Source: Nitrospira sp. (GTDB lineage: Bacteria; Nitrospirota; Nitrospiria; Nitrospirales; Nitrospiraceae). Taken from it: a stretch of 64,000 bases of DNA. The DNA lies in the NCBI GenBank assembly GCA_016873495.1, contig VGXC01000014.1, forward strand, positions 1 to 64,000, in the 5' to 3' direction. Below the pieces are notes generated by a model that saw only the letters and a list, made by a program, of their open reading frames with translations, made no database searches and was not told the origin of the DNA. The translations under genes were made by a program, and so were the position numbers. Positions 35,643 to 45,459 of the stretch are shown in pieces. The stretch's first letter is position 1. Every line of letters starts with the position of its first letter.

Positions 35643-38414
35643 ATGGACATTGCCAGACTTGCAATCAAGGAAGTATTCAACGCACTCGGTAGCCGGCCGA
35701 CCGGGCTGTCGCCGGAGGAGGCCCGCCTGCGGCTCCTTCGCGACGGGCCGAACAGTCTTCAGGAAGTCAGAGGCCCGTCCCTCGTCTTGCGCTTTCTTCG
35801 GCAGTTCACGCATTTCCTTGCCTTGCTGCTCTGGGTGGCCGCCGGCCTCTCCTTTCTGGCCGAGTACTTCCAGCCAGGCGAGGGCATGGCCACGCTCGGC
35901 TGGGCGATACTGGGCGTGATCCTGATCAACGCTGTCTTCTCCTTCGTCCAGGAATACAAGGCGGAACGGGCCGTGCAAGCGCTCCGCCGTCTCCTGCCCG
36001 CGATGGCCTGGGTCCTGCGCGCGGGCCAGCCGCAAGAGGTGCCTCGGCGGGAATTGGTATCGGGCGATCTCCTGTTGCTGGAAGAGGGGGAGCAAGTGCC
36101 GGCCGATGCGCGGCTGATCGAGGCTATCGGTCTGCGCCTGGACAATTCCTCCCTGACCGGCGAGGCCAAACCCAAGCGGCGCACGGCGGAAGCCGTGCCG
36201 GAAACCAATCCATTGGACGCCGCCAATCTCGTGTTTGCCGGGACGACGATCTTATCCGGCCGGGGGCGCGCCGTCGTCTGTGCGACGGGGGTCCGGACGG
36301 AGTTCGGCAAGATCGCGCAAATGACCGCGATGGTCGAGGCCGGATTGAGCCCGCTTCAACGGGAGATCGTCCGGGTGACGCATGTGGTGGCTATCCTCTC
36401 CTCCGCCATGGGGCTGGCCTTCTTTGTCATCGGCTGGTCCATGGGCCTGGGCTTTTGGGTCAGCGCGGTCTTCGGGATCGGGATCATTGCCGCTAATGTG
36501 CCCGAAGGGCTCCTGCCGACCGTGACTTTCGCGCTCGCGATGGGCAGCCAGCGGATGGCCAAGCGCAAGGCCCTGATCAAACAACTGACCTCCGTCGAGA
36601 CCCTGGGTTGCACGACCGTGATCTGCACGGACAAGACCGGCACGCTCACGATGAACCGCATGGAGGTCGAGCGCCTGTATGCGAACGGCGGCGAGGTGGA
36701 GGTGCGCGACGGGCAGTTCCTCCTGCAAGGCCGGGCCTGCCAGGTGTCCGAACAGGAATCTCTGCGCCTCCTGTGTCTGGCCTCGGCCCTCTGCAATAAC
36801 GCTCGGCTGGTCCGGCGCGGCGAGGGCCCCGGTTCCGTCACGACGGTACAGGGAGACCCCACCGAAGTGGCGCTCTTGACGTTCGCCCAACAGTACGGCC
36901 AGGCGGATTGGAACCACCAGGCCCGCATGGGCGAGCTGCCCTTCGATGCGGATCGCAAGCGCATGAGCACGCTGCACTGGATGGAGGGGAAGTTGGTCGC
37001 CTTCGTGAAAGGCGCTCCGGAGGTGATCATTGCCCTGTCCGGTCGGACGTACCGGGACGGGGTCCTGGTCCCCTTCACGCAGGACCTGCGCGAGGCGGCC
37101 CTCGCGCAGAGCCGGGCCTTCGCGCACCAGGCCTACCGGGTGCTGGCGGTGGCGACGCGGGAGATCGAACGGGGCATGGCGCGTCACCTCACTCCGGATA
37201 CGGTCGAGCAGGACCTCATCTTCCTGGGGCTGGTGGCCATGATGGACCCGCCCCATCGGGAAGTGCCGGAGGCCGTGGCCCGCTGCCGCAAGGCCGGGGT
37301 GCGGGTCGTCATGATTACCGGCGACCATCCCTTGACGGCCCTGGCCGTGGCCCGCCTCATCGGGCTGGTGCCCGCCGAGTCCGACCCCGGCCCCAACCGG
37401 CTCGTGTCGGTCGTCGAAGGTTCGCAGGTGGAGGCCATGAGCGACCACGAACTCAAGCAGCGCCTGGCCGCTCGCGACAGCGGGCGAACGGAGTCGGTGT
37501 TCGCCCGCATGGCCCCCAGACACAAGATGCGGATCGTTTCGCTGCTCAAGGAGATGGGGGACGTCGTGGCGGTGACGGGCGACGGTGTCAACGACGCCCC
37601 CGCCCTCAAAAAGGCGGACATCGGCATCGCCATGGGCGTGGCCGGGACCGATGTGGCGAAGGAAACCGCCGCTATGATTCTGCTGGACGACAACTTCGCC
37701 ACGATCGTCAACGCCATCGAGGAAGGCCGAGCGGTCTATGCCAATATCCGCAAGTTCGTCACCTATGTGCTGGCCAGCAATGTCCCGGAGATCGTGCCGT
37801 ATCTGGGATACGGGCTCTTCCAGATCCCGCTCGCCTTGACGGTTCCGCAGATCCTCGCCGTGGACCTGGGGACCGACATGGTCCCGGCCGTGGCCTTGGG
37901 TGCCGAGCCACCGCATCCCGGCATCATGGACGCGCCTCCTCGCCCAAGGGCCGAGCGGCTGATGAGCCTGCCGTTGCTGCTGCGGGCCTATGCATTCCTC
38001 GGCCTGATCGAAGCCGGCATCGCCATGGCGGCCTTCTTCTGGTTCCTTCGAATGCAGGGCTGGACCTGGGGGGCGCCGCTGGCCTGGACCGATCCGCTCT
38101 ATCGCCAGGCGACGACCGTGACCTTTGCCGCCATCGTGGTGGCGCAGGTGGCCAACGTGTTCGCCTGCCGGTCGGAACGGGCCTCTGTCTTCCGTCTGGG
38201 GTTCCTGACCAATCCGCTTCTCCTCTGGGGGATCGCCGTGGAGGTGGCTCTGCTCGCGCTGATCGTGTATACCCCGCTGGGGAACAAGGTGTTGGGCACC
38301 CTACCCTTGCCCTGGTGGGCCTGGCTCCCGCTGATCGCCGGAGCCATCGGCCTGTTGGCCGCGGAAGAACTGCGCAAACTGACGGTGCGACGTCCGGTCG
38401 CCAAGACAGGATGA
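35643..38414 (+). CDS. P2C-like cation-transporting P-type ATPase
   Basis: 923 residues. The phosphorylation site is ICTDKTGTLTMNRME (Asp near 330), the actuator loop LTGEAKP, the hinge MITGDHPLTALAVA and TGDGVNDAPALKKADIGIAMG. Ion-site helices resemble animal Na,K- and H,K-ATPases more than bacterial Ca pumps: M4 AANVPEGLLPTVT and M5-M6 ASNVPEIVPYLGYGLF...AVDLGTDMVPAVALGAE. It therefore probably moves Na+, K+ or H+ across the inner membrane. GTG 35595 is an alternative start; none has a good ribosome binding site. A UspA gene follows 46 bases on. Confidence 0.9.
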   Translation: MDIARLAIKEVFNALGSRPTGLSPEEARLRLLRDGPNSLQEVRGPSLVLRFLRQFTHFLALLLWVAAGLSFLAEYFQPGEGMATLGWAILGVILINAVFSFVQEYKAERAVQALRRLLPAMAWVLRAGQPQEVPRRELVSGDLLLLEEGEQVPADARLIEAIGLRLDNSSLTGEAKPKRRTAEAVPETNPLDAANLVFAGTTILSGRGRAVVCATGVRTEFGKIAQMTAMVEAGLSPLQREIVRVTHVVAILSSAMGLAFFVIGWSMGLGFWVSAVFGIGIIAANVPEGLLPTVTFALAMGSQRMAKRKALIKQLTSVETLGCTTVICTDKTGTLTMNRMEVERLYANGGEVEVRDGQFLLQGRACQVSEQESLRLLCLASALCNNARLVRRGEGPGSVTTVQGDPTEVALLTFAQQYGQADWNHQARMGELPFDADRKRMSTLHWMEGKLVAFVKGAPEVIIALSGRTYRDGVLVPFTQDLREAALAQSRAFAHQAYRVLAVATREIERGMARHLTPDTVEQDLIFLGLVAMMDPPHREVPEAVARCRKAGVRVVMITGDHPLTALAVARLIGLVPAESDPGPNRLVSVVEGSQVEAMSDHELKQRLAARDSGRTESVFARMAPRHKMRIVSLLKEMGDVVAVTGDGVNDAPALKKADIGIAMGVAGTDVAKETAAMILLDDNFATIVNAIEEGRAVYANIRKFVTYVLASNVPEIVPYLGYGLFQIPLALTVPQILAVDLGTDMVPAVALGAEPPHPGIMDAPPRPRAERLMSLPLLLRAYAFLGLIEAGIAMAAFFWFLRMQGWTWGAPLAWTDPLYRQATTVTFAAIVVAQVANVFACRSERASVFRLGFLTNPLLLWGIAVEVALLALIVYTPLGNKVLGTLPLPWWAWLPLIAGAIGLLAAEELRKLTVRRPVAKTG

Positions 38415-38460
38415 TTCGGAGAGCAGCAAGCAGGGCCGTCGAGGCCTGGAAAGGAACGTC

Positions 38461-39339
38461 ATGATTCTCTGTGCCGTGGATGGCTCGCGACATAGTCAAA
38501 TGGCCCTGGACATGGTCCACCATGCGCTCGCCAGGCCGGGCGAGCGGGTGGGGCTCGTGCATGTCATCGATCTCAGCCGGTTCCGGCCGGTCAAAGGGAT
38601 GAGTCAGGCCGCCAAGCGCGCCCTGGAGAAAGCCCTGGGGGTGGCGGAGCGCAACGGCCGAGCCCTCCTGGCTCGAGCGGAAGCGATACTGACCCAAGAA
38701 GGGATTCAGGTGGAGACCAGTTTGGTCCGGGGCTATCCGGCTGAGGCCGTGACCAAGGTCGCCGCGCGGCACAAGGCGGATCTGATCGTCATTGGGTCGC
38801 GAGGGCTGACCGACGTGCGCAGCTTTCTGCTCGGGAGCGTGTCGCGGCATGTCGTGATGGCGGCGCCCTGCCCGGTGCTGGTGGTGAAGAAGCGGGTCCC
38901 TGCGTTCGAGCGCATCATCGTCGGCGTGGACGGATCCAAGCGGTCGCGGTCCACCGTGGAGTATCTGCTCGGTCTGCCGCTCCCTGACCTGGCGCGGATC
39001 ACGGTCGTGTCGGCCGTGCCGCCCCTCCCCATCGAAGCGGGCGCCGGAGTGCCGGATGCCGCGTTGCTGGACCCAGTCCTCGCCCCGTTGGAGAAGGAGG
39101 CGAGCTTGGTAGCCGACGAGGCGGCGGCGCCGATCGAGCAAGCCGGCTTCGAGGTGGCGACGATGGTGCTGCACGGGAACCCGAGCCATGAAATCGTCAA
39201 GCTGGCCGAAGCCAAGCGGGCCGACCTGGTAGTGGTGGGGTCGCGGGGCCTGACCGGGGATAGTCGGTTCCTGCTGGGAAGCGTGTCCGACGGAGTGGTG
39301 CGCTACGCGCCCTGCGCGGTCTTGGTCGTGCGGACCTGA
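38461..39339 (+). CDS. Universal stress protein, tandem UspA domains
   Basis: 292 residues beginning MILCAVDGSRHSQMALDM. Two domains with loops GSRGLTDVRSFLLGSVSRHVV and GSRGLTGDSRFLLGSVSDGVV, each followed by a CPVLVVK/CAVLVVR strand; both ATP signatures are intact. Located behind the cation ATPase on the same strand. Confidence 0.92.
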   Translation: MILCAVDGSRHSQMALDMVHHALARPGERVGLVHVIDLSRFRPVKGMSQAAKRALEKALGVAERNGRALLARAEAILTQEGIQVETSLVRGYPAEAVTKVAARHKADLIVIGSRGLTDVRSFLLGSVSRHVVMAAPCPVLVVKKRVPAFERIIVGVDGSKRSRSTVEYLLGLPLPDLARITVVSAVPPLPIEAGAGVPDAALLDPVLAPLEKEASLVADEAAAPIEQAGFEVATMVLHGNPSHEIVKLAEAKRADLVVVGSRGLTGDSRFLLGSVSDGVVRYAPCAVLVVRT

Positions 39340-39362
39340 CCGTAGCCGATGAGGCCGCGACT

Positions 39363-40457
39363 TTACCGAGCGAAATGTTTGAGGATGACCGGCCGGCGAG
39401 TGGGTCCCCAAGCGCCGGGCTCAGCCTCGAAGAGGCCGGCGCAGGGAGTGCCGCAGGTGTTGCATCGACCATCATGCGTCAGGGTCCAGGCCGTCAACCG
39501 ATACCAGTCCCGACCGATGAGGACGGTCCCGCACCGGTGACAGAGGGTGCTCCCGCCCGCCTCGTCGTGCACGTTTCCCGTATACACGTACCGTAGCCCG
39601 TTGCCCATGGCGATCCGGCGCGCACGTGCCAGCGTAGCCGGAGGGGTGGACTGGATGTCCCGCATCTTCCAATCCGGGTGAAAGGCCGTAAAGTGGAGCG
39701 GTACGTCCGGCCCCAGCCGCTCGGCAATCCATCCGCTCAGCTCGTCGAGTTCCTTGTTCGAATCGTTCTCGCCCGGAATGAGCAGCGTGGTGATCTCGAA
39801 CCAGACCTGGGTCTCGTGTTTGAGGTAGACGAGCGTGTCCAGCACCGGCTGCAAATGCGAGTTCGTGACCTGGTGATAGAATCGCTCGGTGAAAGCCTTG
39901 AGGTCCACGTTGGCCGCGTCCATGTACCGATAGAACTCCGCACGCGGTTCCTCGCAGACGTAGCCGGCCGTCACCGCCACCGATTGAATGCCGGCCTCAC
40001 GGCAGGCCCGGGCCACGTCGATCGCATATTCGTGAAAGATCACCGGATCGTTGTAGGTGAAGGCCACGCTGCGGCAGCCGAGTTCCTTGGCGGCGCGGGC
40101 GATGGTGTCCGGCGAGGCCTCGTCGGCCAAGGTGTCCATCTCACGGGACTTGCTCATGTCCCAGTTCTGGCAGAACTTGCAGGCCAAGTTGCAGCCCGCT
40201 GTGCCGAAGGAGAGAACCGGCGTACCCGGCAGAAAATGATTCAACGGTTTTTTCTCGATCGGGTCCACGCAGAAGCCGCTGGAGCGGCCGTAGGTGGTGA
40301 GCACGATCCGATTGTCCTGGCGCGCGCGGACGAAGCACAGCCCCTGCTGCCCTTCCTGCAGCTTGCAGAACCGGGGGCAGAGGTCGCACTGCACGCGCCC
40401 ATCCTCGAGCCTATGCCAGTATTTGGTGGGAACCACGATGGCAGATTGCGTCGCCAT
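39363..40457 (-). CDS. amrS: AmmeMemoRadiSam-system radical SAM protein
   Basis: 364 residues. Radical SAM cluster CNLACKFCQNWD (Cys89, 93, 96). An N-terminal cysteine group (CDLCPRFC...GLC) and the C-terminal CHRCG / CNTCG ribbon match the AmrS family. FTYNDPVIFHEYAID and TAGYVCEEP are family blocks. In other genomes it sits with AmmeMemo AmrA/AmrB genes; these are not in the window, so this is an isolated member. The modified target is unknown. ATG 40457 is preferred over GTG 40463. Confidence 0.9.
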   Translation of the reverse strand: MATQSAIVVPTKYWHRLEDGRVQCDLCPRFCKLQEGQQGLCFVRARQDNRIVLTTYGRSSGFCVDPIEKKPLNHFLPGTPVLSFGTAGCNLACKFCQNWDMSKSREMDTLADEASPDTIARAAKELGCRSVAFTYNDPVIFHEYAIDVARACREAGIQSVAVTAGYVCEEPRAEFYRYMDAANVDLKAFTERFYHQVTNSHLQPVLDTLVYLKHETQVWFEITTLLIPGENDSNKELDELSGWIAERLGPDVPLHFTAFHPDWKMRDIQSTPPATLARARRIAMGNGLRYVYTGNVHDEAGGSTLCHRCGTVLIGRDWYRLTAWTLTHDGRCNTCGTPCAGLFEAEPGAWGPTRRPVILKHFAR

Positions 40458-40591
40458 ATTCACCTGATGGAACCCCGCAAGGTGTGACCGATTATACCAG
40501 CCCGATACGGCCTTGTGGGGTTGTCGAGGTCTTGAGCCGTCCGTCGTCCGAGGAATTCGAACGACAAACGAAAGAGCGGGAAGTGCGAAGG

Positions 40592-42304
40592 CTATCTTGA
40601 GGGGCGCGCCTCGATCAGCCGCCCCCCGCCCTTCCTGAGCAGCTCTGGGCTGGCCAGCAGTTGCGGTGTCTGGTCGTTGTTGTACTGTTTGCGGGCGATT
40701 TTCTTCACGTTCGGTTTGATGTAGTCGAACAGCTCGGCCAGGTCGATGGCCCCGTCCTTGTTCAGGTCTCCCTCTCCTTGGAGGCCTTTGAAGAAGAAAT
40801 ACGTGAGCAGCCCATGTCCCTGCTCCTGATAGGCGCTGGAGATCTGGTCGCCGGCGCTGGCCGACAGCACGACGGTCTTGCCTCCAGCCACGATCGCATT
40901 TTCGACCGAGAGCACCATTGGTTTGGCTCCCCTGGCGAGAACCGACCGCCCGCCGGCTCCGGAGAAACAGGAGTCCAACACCACCGTGATGTCCTTCGCG
41001 GGCAGTTTCTCCAGGGCGGCGTAGAGCCGCTTTAAGGGATAGCCCGTGGACTCGATGAACGTGGGATCGCCGTCGTAGGGCACCAGGTAGGCGTCGCTCG
41101 TCTTGGGATTCGGGGCGCCGTGGCCTGAGTAGTAGACGAAGACCGAGCCATCCTTCTCGACATTATTCGGCAGCCAGTGTTCGAAATACTTTTCCAGGTC
41201 CTTGCCCGTCGCGCGTTCGTTGACTTGGACCACCACGTTCTCTTCCGGATATCCGAGGGCCTTCGTCAGGTATTCGCCCATCAGGGCGGCGTCCCGCGCG
41301 GCGAAATCCGCCCTGGGCAGTTTCTCGCGGTACTGCTCGATACCGATGACGATGGCATAGGCGTTCTTTTTTCGGGTCGCCTTGGCGGTCGGCACACGAT
41401 CCACGTCGCTGGCCGGAACGGGCGGAGCCGCCGTGGTTGGTGCTGCGGGACCGGCCCCGGCCGCCCTCGCCTCCGCCTCTCTGAGCACCTTGGCCAAGGC
41501 CGGCTTGCCCCGATGCTCCGCCCATTGCGCAGCCGTCCAGCCTTGATTGTCAATGACGGTCGGGTCGGCGCCTCGTTCGAGCAGGAGCTGGATAACGCGG
41601 AGCTGTTTCCCGACTTCCTCGCCCCAGGCCGCTTCTTTCAACGCCGTCCACCCGTTCGTGACCGTCGGGTCGTTCACATCGGCGCCATGGTCCAGCAGCA
41701 GACGGACGGTGTCCACGTCGCCGTGTAGCGCCATCAAGCGCAAGGCATGTTCTTTGCCGGCGCTTGCTCCACGCTCCAAGAGGAGGCGAACAATGTCACC
41801 ATGCTTCTTTCCCGCGGCAAGCCCGAGTGGCGCGATGAACGGGTCATTCGGGAGATTCGGGTCGGCCCCTCTGCTCAACAGGAGCCGCACGATCTCAAGG
41901 GAGCCGGACTCCGCAACGGTGGACAGGGGAGACCAATTGATGTGTCCCTGACCGGCGCCGGTTTCTACGTTGACCTCGGCACCGCGATCCAGCAGGAGAC
42001 GGACCGTCTCCAGGGAGCCGGATCGCGCCGCCAGTAGGAGCGGCGTCGAGCCGGACTTGGCCTTGACGTTGACCGAGGATCCGTGGTCCAGCAGAAACCG
42101 GACGACCTCCGTGCGGCCCTTGTCCGCCGCGAAATGGAGGGCCGTGCTGCCGTTCTCATTCACGGCATTGACGTCCGCGCCTTGGGCGACCAGGGTCTGC
42201 ACCGTCGGAAGATCGCCGTCACGGGCGGCGGTGTAAATCGTCGCGCAGCCGGCCAAAAGGGTCAGCAACGGGATGCCCAGGAGCTTGATCATGCGACCAC
42301 GCAT
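40592..42304 (-). CDS. Ankyrin-repeat lipoprotein with caspase-like (C14) protease domain
   Basis: 570 residues. Lipoprotein signal LLTLLAGC with acylated Cys20. About eight ankyrin units span ~22-280 (STALHFAADKGRTEVVRFLL and similar). A Pro/Ala linker precedes the caspase-like domain (~313-545): YAIVIGIEQYREKLPRADF, catalytic His395 in YYSGHGAPN and Cys446 in VLDSCFSGAGG. DLNKDGAIDLAELFDYI near the end looks like an EF-hand calcium loop. It should face the periplasm. The domain is ~65-70% alike by eye to the neighbour at 42310-44010, i.e. a tandem duplication. Cleavage substrate unknown. Confidence 0.9.
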   Translation of the reverse strand: MRGRMIKLLGIPLLTLLAGCATIYTAARDGDLPTVQTLVAQGADVNAVNENGSTALHFAADKGRTEVVRFLLDHGSSVNVKAKSGSTPLLLAARSGSLETVRLLLDRGAEVNVETGAGQGHINWSPLSTVAESGSLEIVRLLLSRGADPNLPNDPFIAPLGLAAGKKHGDIVRLLLERGASAGKEHALRLMALHGDVDTVRLLLDHGADVNDPTVTNGWTALKEAAWGEEVGKQLRVIQLLLERGADPTVIDNQGWTAAQWAEHRGKPALAKVLREAEARAAGAGPAAPTTAAPPVPASDVDRVPTAKATRKKNAYAIVIGIEQYREKLPRADFAARDAALMGEYLTKALGYPEENVVVQVNERATGKDLEKYFEHWLPNNVEKDGSVFVYYSGHGAPNPKTSDAYLVPYDGDPTFIESTGYPLKRLYAALEKLPAKDITVVLDSCFSGAGGRSVLARGAKPMVLSVENAIVAGGKTVVLSASAGDQISSAYQEQGHGLLTYFFFKGLQGEGDLNKDGAIDLAELFDYIKPNVKKIARKQYNNDQTPQLLASPELLRKGGGRLIEARPSR

Positions 42305-42309
42305 AAGCC

Positions 42310-44010
42310 TTACGGTTTGCCCGCTCCCCGCAACACGATGCCCCGACTCAACACGTCGGGGTTGCCCAGCAGTTGCGGCTGCTGTTCGTTGTGAAACTCG
42401 CGCCGCGCCGTCCGCTCCACTTGCGGCTTCAGGTACTCGTACAGTTCCCGCAGCTCGATGCGGCCGTCACGGTTCGCGTCTGCCTCGCCCTGGAGCCCCT
42501 TGAGGAAGAAGTAGGTAAACAGTCCATGGCTTTGTTGGTTGTAGGTCGAGGAGACTTGATCGCCCGCGCTCGCCGCCAGGACCACCACCTTGCCCTTGGC
42601 CAGGAGCGGATTCTCCACTGAGAGCACCATCGGCCTCATGCCCTTGCCGATCACGGATCGCCCGCCGGCTCCCGAAAAGCAGGAGTCGAGCATGACCACG
42701 ACGTCCTTCGCGGGCAGCGCGGCCAGCTTGTCATACAGACGATCCAGCGGATAGCCTGTCTGTTCCACGAAGGCCGGGTCTCCGTCATAGGGGACGAGAT
42801 AGGCCTTGCCCGTTCTGGCGTTCGGCGCCCCGTGCCCGGAAAAATAGACGAACACCGAGTCGCCGGCTTCAACATGGTCAGGCAGCCATCCTTCGATGTA
42901 CTTTTCCACGCCGTTCTTCGTGGCCCGGTCGTTCAGTAGGACCACGACGTTCTCCTCGGCATAACCGAGCGTCTTGCTCAGGTACTGGCCCATGATCCGG
43001 GCGTCGTGTGCCGCAAAGTCGGCCCGTGGTAATTGCTGTTGGTACTGTTCGATGCCGATCACGACCGCATAGGCGTGCTTCCTAGCCGTTGCCGCTTTGC
43101 CCGGCGGCGGCTGGTCCACGTCGCTGACGGGTAGCACCGCGGCTGGAGCAGGACTCGACGCGGAAGGAGCGGTTGGTTGCTGCTTCGCGATGGCGCGTTC
43201 GAGCAGTGCGACAACCTCCATGTCTTTGCGGCTCTCGGCGCGATCCAAGGCTGTGAAGCCCTCTTGATCTTTGACGTTGACGTCCGCGCCCTTGACGAGG
43301 AGCATGCGGACCACCTCCGGGCTGCCCCAGCGTACGGCGCTGGCGAGCACAGACTGGCCGTCGTTGTCCCTGGTATTCACGTTGGCTCCCCTGGCCAAGA
43401 GGAGCCGCACGGTGTTCCTCCGATCATACGGAGAGGCTACAGCGCAGTGCAGCGGACTCCTTCCTCTCTCGCCTGGTTCTTCTATGTCCCCTGCCTTGTC
43501 CAGAATCCTGCCGACCATCTCGGAAGAGAGAAGCCAGTATGCGGCGCTGCAAAGCAGCGTCTGCCCGTGCTTGTTCTTGTTATGGACGTCCGCCCCGGCC
43601 TCCAGCAGGGCGCGAACGGTTTCCCCTCTCTCTGCCTCGGTCTGCCCTTCCACGACTTTGTAGGGCGTTACCGCCAGCTGGATGGCGGTTTCCCCGCTAT
43701 AGCCCGTCTGCACATTGATGTCCGCCCCGCGCGCGAGGAGCGCCTTGACCGTGTCCGTTTGTCCATACTTAGCGGCCCAGTGGAGCGGGGTCATCCCTTG
43801 CATCTTCTCCCGATCGGTTCTGGCATTCACATCGGCCCCTTGATCCAAGAGCAGCAGCACGGTCTTGGTGTCCCCCTGTATGGCTGCCTGTTGCATCGTG
43901 GGCAGCGGGGCCACGCAGCTTCCCAGCAGCACGAGGAGGCCGATCGGCCAGGCCTCCCTGGCCGCATGACGTAATCCTTCGGAGAGGGCTGTTCTCGGGA
44001 AGCGGCTCAC
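42310..44010 (-). CDS. Ankyrin-repeat lipoprotein with caspase-like domain (tandem paralogue)
   Basis: About 566 residues from the GTG that follows AAGGAG by 5 bases, which gives a short signal ending LLVLLGSC (lipobox); the open frame runs 61 codons further upstream. About seven ankyrin units (MTPLHWAAKYGQTDTVKALL, SVLASAVRWGSPEVVRMLL). The caspase-like domain has FSGHGAPN and MLDSCFSGAGG with both catalytic residues, and DANRDGRIELRELYEYL as an EF-hand-like loop. It lies 5 bases from its paralogue and is surely co-transcribed. The ankyrin halves diverge more than the protease halves, suggesting different targets. Confidence 0.9.
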   Translation of the reverse strand: MSRFPRTALSEGLRHAAREAWPIGLLVLLGSCVAPLPTMQQAAIQGDTKTVLLLLDQGADVNARTDREKMQGMTPLHWAAKYGQTDTVKALLARGADINVQTGYSGETAIQLAVTPYKVVEGQTEAERGETVRALLEAGADVHNKNKHGQTLLCSAAYWLLSSEMVGRILDKAGDIEEPGERGRSPLHCAVASPYDRRNTVRLLLARGANVNTRDNDGQSVLASAVRWGSPEVVRMLLVKGADVNVKDQEGFTALDRAESRKDMEVVALLERAIAKQQPTAPSASSPAPAAVLPVSDVDQPPPGKAATARKHAYAVVIGIEQYQQQLPRADFAAHDARIMGQYLSKTLGYAEENVVVLLNDRATKNGVEKYIEGWLPDHVEAGDSVFVYFSGHGAPNARTGKAYLVPYDGDPAFVEQTGYPLDRLYDKLAALPAKDVVVMLDSCFSGAGGRSVIGKGMRPMVLSVENPLLAKGKVVVLAASAGDQVSSTYNQQSHGLFTYFFLKGLQGEADANRDGRIELRELYEYLKPQVERTARREFHNEQQPQLLGNPDVLSRGIVLRGAGKP

Positions 44011-44577
44011 CTGCGCTCCTTCGTGACCAACTGCAAGCAATGAGGACCTTCTCCGTTCGGCACAGACGCCGCCGCCCCTGGTTCCGATCATGCCTGTGCC
44101 GAATGGCTCTCTTCGTGAAGGGCAAGAGTGGTGCCGCTGTGGCTCGGATCCGGTCGCTCTAAAACGGGCCTTTACTTTCCAATAGATACACATTGGCCCT
44201 GGCCTGGCTTGATTGAATGAGGAGCCAGGGGCGAAGTCTTCCTTGCGTGACTGTAGCTATCCGCAACATGAGCCGGTCCCGTCACTGTAGCCGAATGACT
44301 CAACGAGGAGTTAATGCGGAGGATGGCTTCCCGCCGAAGATCGCGCCTGCCTCTCTTGATCGCATCGGGATGGAGGTTACCTGATAACCGAGCGGAGGTG
44401 TTGGAGAGAGGAACAGCGCAGGAGCAGGGGGTTAGGCGCAGGGGTGGTGTGCAGGCCCGGTCGGCCGGGAAGCCTGAAGCCCCTCCGGGATCCCCACCAT
44501 GGCAGGAGCTCTCGACGATCCACCCTCCGCTCAGCGTTTCTTATTCCCCAGCCGACTCTTCGGTGTGCAGTTCGACG
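44011..44577. other. Long spacer, no gene supported
   Basis: About 570 bases between UspA and the second caspase-like gene. Open frames here have no family features and shift in composition. Probably carries the promoter of the caspase-like operon; no repeat of the mirrored type seen. Confidence 0.4.
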
Positions 44578-45450
44578 TCACCGGACGATCAGGACCGAGC
44601 ACGGCGCGTGCACGAGCACTTTCTGGGACACGCTCCCAAGCAAGAATCGTTGGATGGCTTTCATCCCCCGTGCGCCGAGAACGATCATCTGCGCCTGATG
44701 CCGCGCCGCCGCCTCGATGAGCGAAAAGGCCGGGTCCCCCTGCAGCCATTCCGTCTCCACCTCATACGGTCCGGTCGTGAACGGGGCCGTGATGCTGCGC
44801 AGCAGCTCCTCGCCCCTCGCGCGGGCTGTCTTCGCGGCGGACCGGATGTCGCGCAGTCCCCTGACCGGCCCAAACAGCCCTGCGTGATGGCCCGGCCAGA
44901 CCATGACCGCCGTGACCCGGACTCGATTCTTGAAGGGGGTGCGAGCCAGAAACTGAACGGTCTTCGCCGATTCGTCCGAACCGTCCAGGGCCAGGAGGAT
45001 GCGATCTACTGTCGCCGCCGGCTCCTTCACGATCAACACGGAGCAGGGGGCGTAGGTGGCGACTTTTTGAGAGACGCCCCCGAGGAGGAAGGTCGGGGTC
45101 GCGGTCATCCCCCGCTGTCCTAGAATGACCAGGTCCGCACGGGACTCCTCGGCCGTCTGAACGATGCTCTCCGCCGCGTCGCCGGTATCGGCGATCAGGC
45201 GGATGTGGCTGGCATGGGAAGCCAGCTCGGCTTTCATCTCGTGCAGAGTCCGCTCGGCCGCCTCCGAGACTTCCCGGCGATACGTCTCAAAGTAGCCGGC
45301 CGGCATCTTGGGCGCAGCGTAGGCATGTTGCAGCGCCTCCACGTCCACCACATTGAGCACGTGGAGATCGGGTGGTTCGGCCAGGTGCTTGATCATGCCG
45401 GCGGCGTTCCGAGAGTCCGGCGAGGCATCCACGGCCAGCAGTACGCGCAT
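44578..45450 (-). CDS. Universal stress protein, tandem UspA domains
   Basis: 290 residues beginning MRVLLAVDASPDSRNAAGM. Domain loops are GQRGMTATPTFLLGGVSQKVA and GARGMKAIQRFLLGSVSQKVL, each followed by APCSVLIV. The first loop has G-G where G-S is usual, so its ATP binding may differ. It lies 9 bases downstream of the FHA-protease stop on the same strand. Confidence 0.92.
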   Translation of the reverse strand: MRVLLAVDASPDSRNAAGMIKHLAEPPDLHVLNVVDVEALQHAYAAPKMPAGYFETYRREVSEAAERTLHEMKAELASHASHIRLIADTGDAAESIVQTAEESRADLVILGQRGMTATPTFLLGGVSQKVATYAPCSVLIVKEPAATVDRILLALDGSDESAKTVQFLARTPFKNRVRVTAVMVWPGHHAGLFGPVRGLRDIRSAAKTARARGEELLRSITAPFTTGPYEVETEWLQGDPAFSLIEAAARHQAQMIVLGARGMKAIQRFLLGSVSQKVLVHAPCSVLIVR

Positions 45451-45459
45451 GGGTCTCTC

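Noticed and set aside
44314-45123. 269-residue plus-strand frame starting after GAGGAG
   Set aside because: It runs antisense through a conserved UspA gene and has no family features; the ribosome-binding-like sequence is probably chance.
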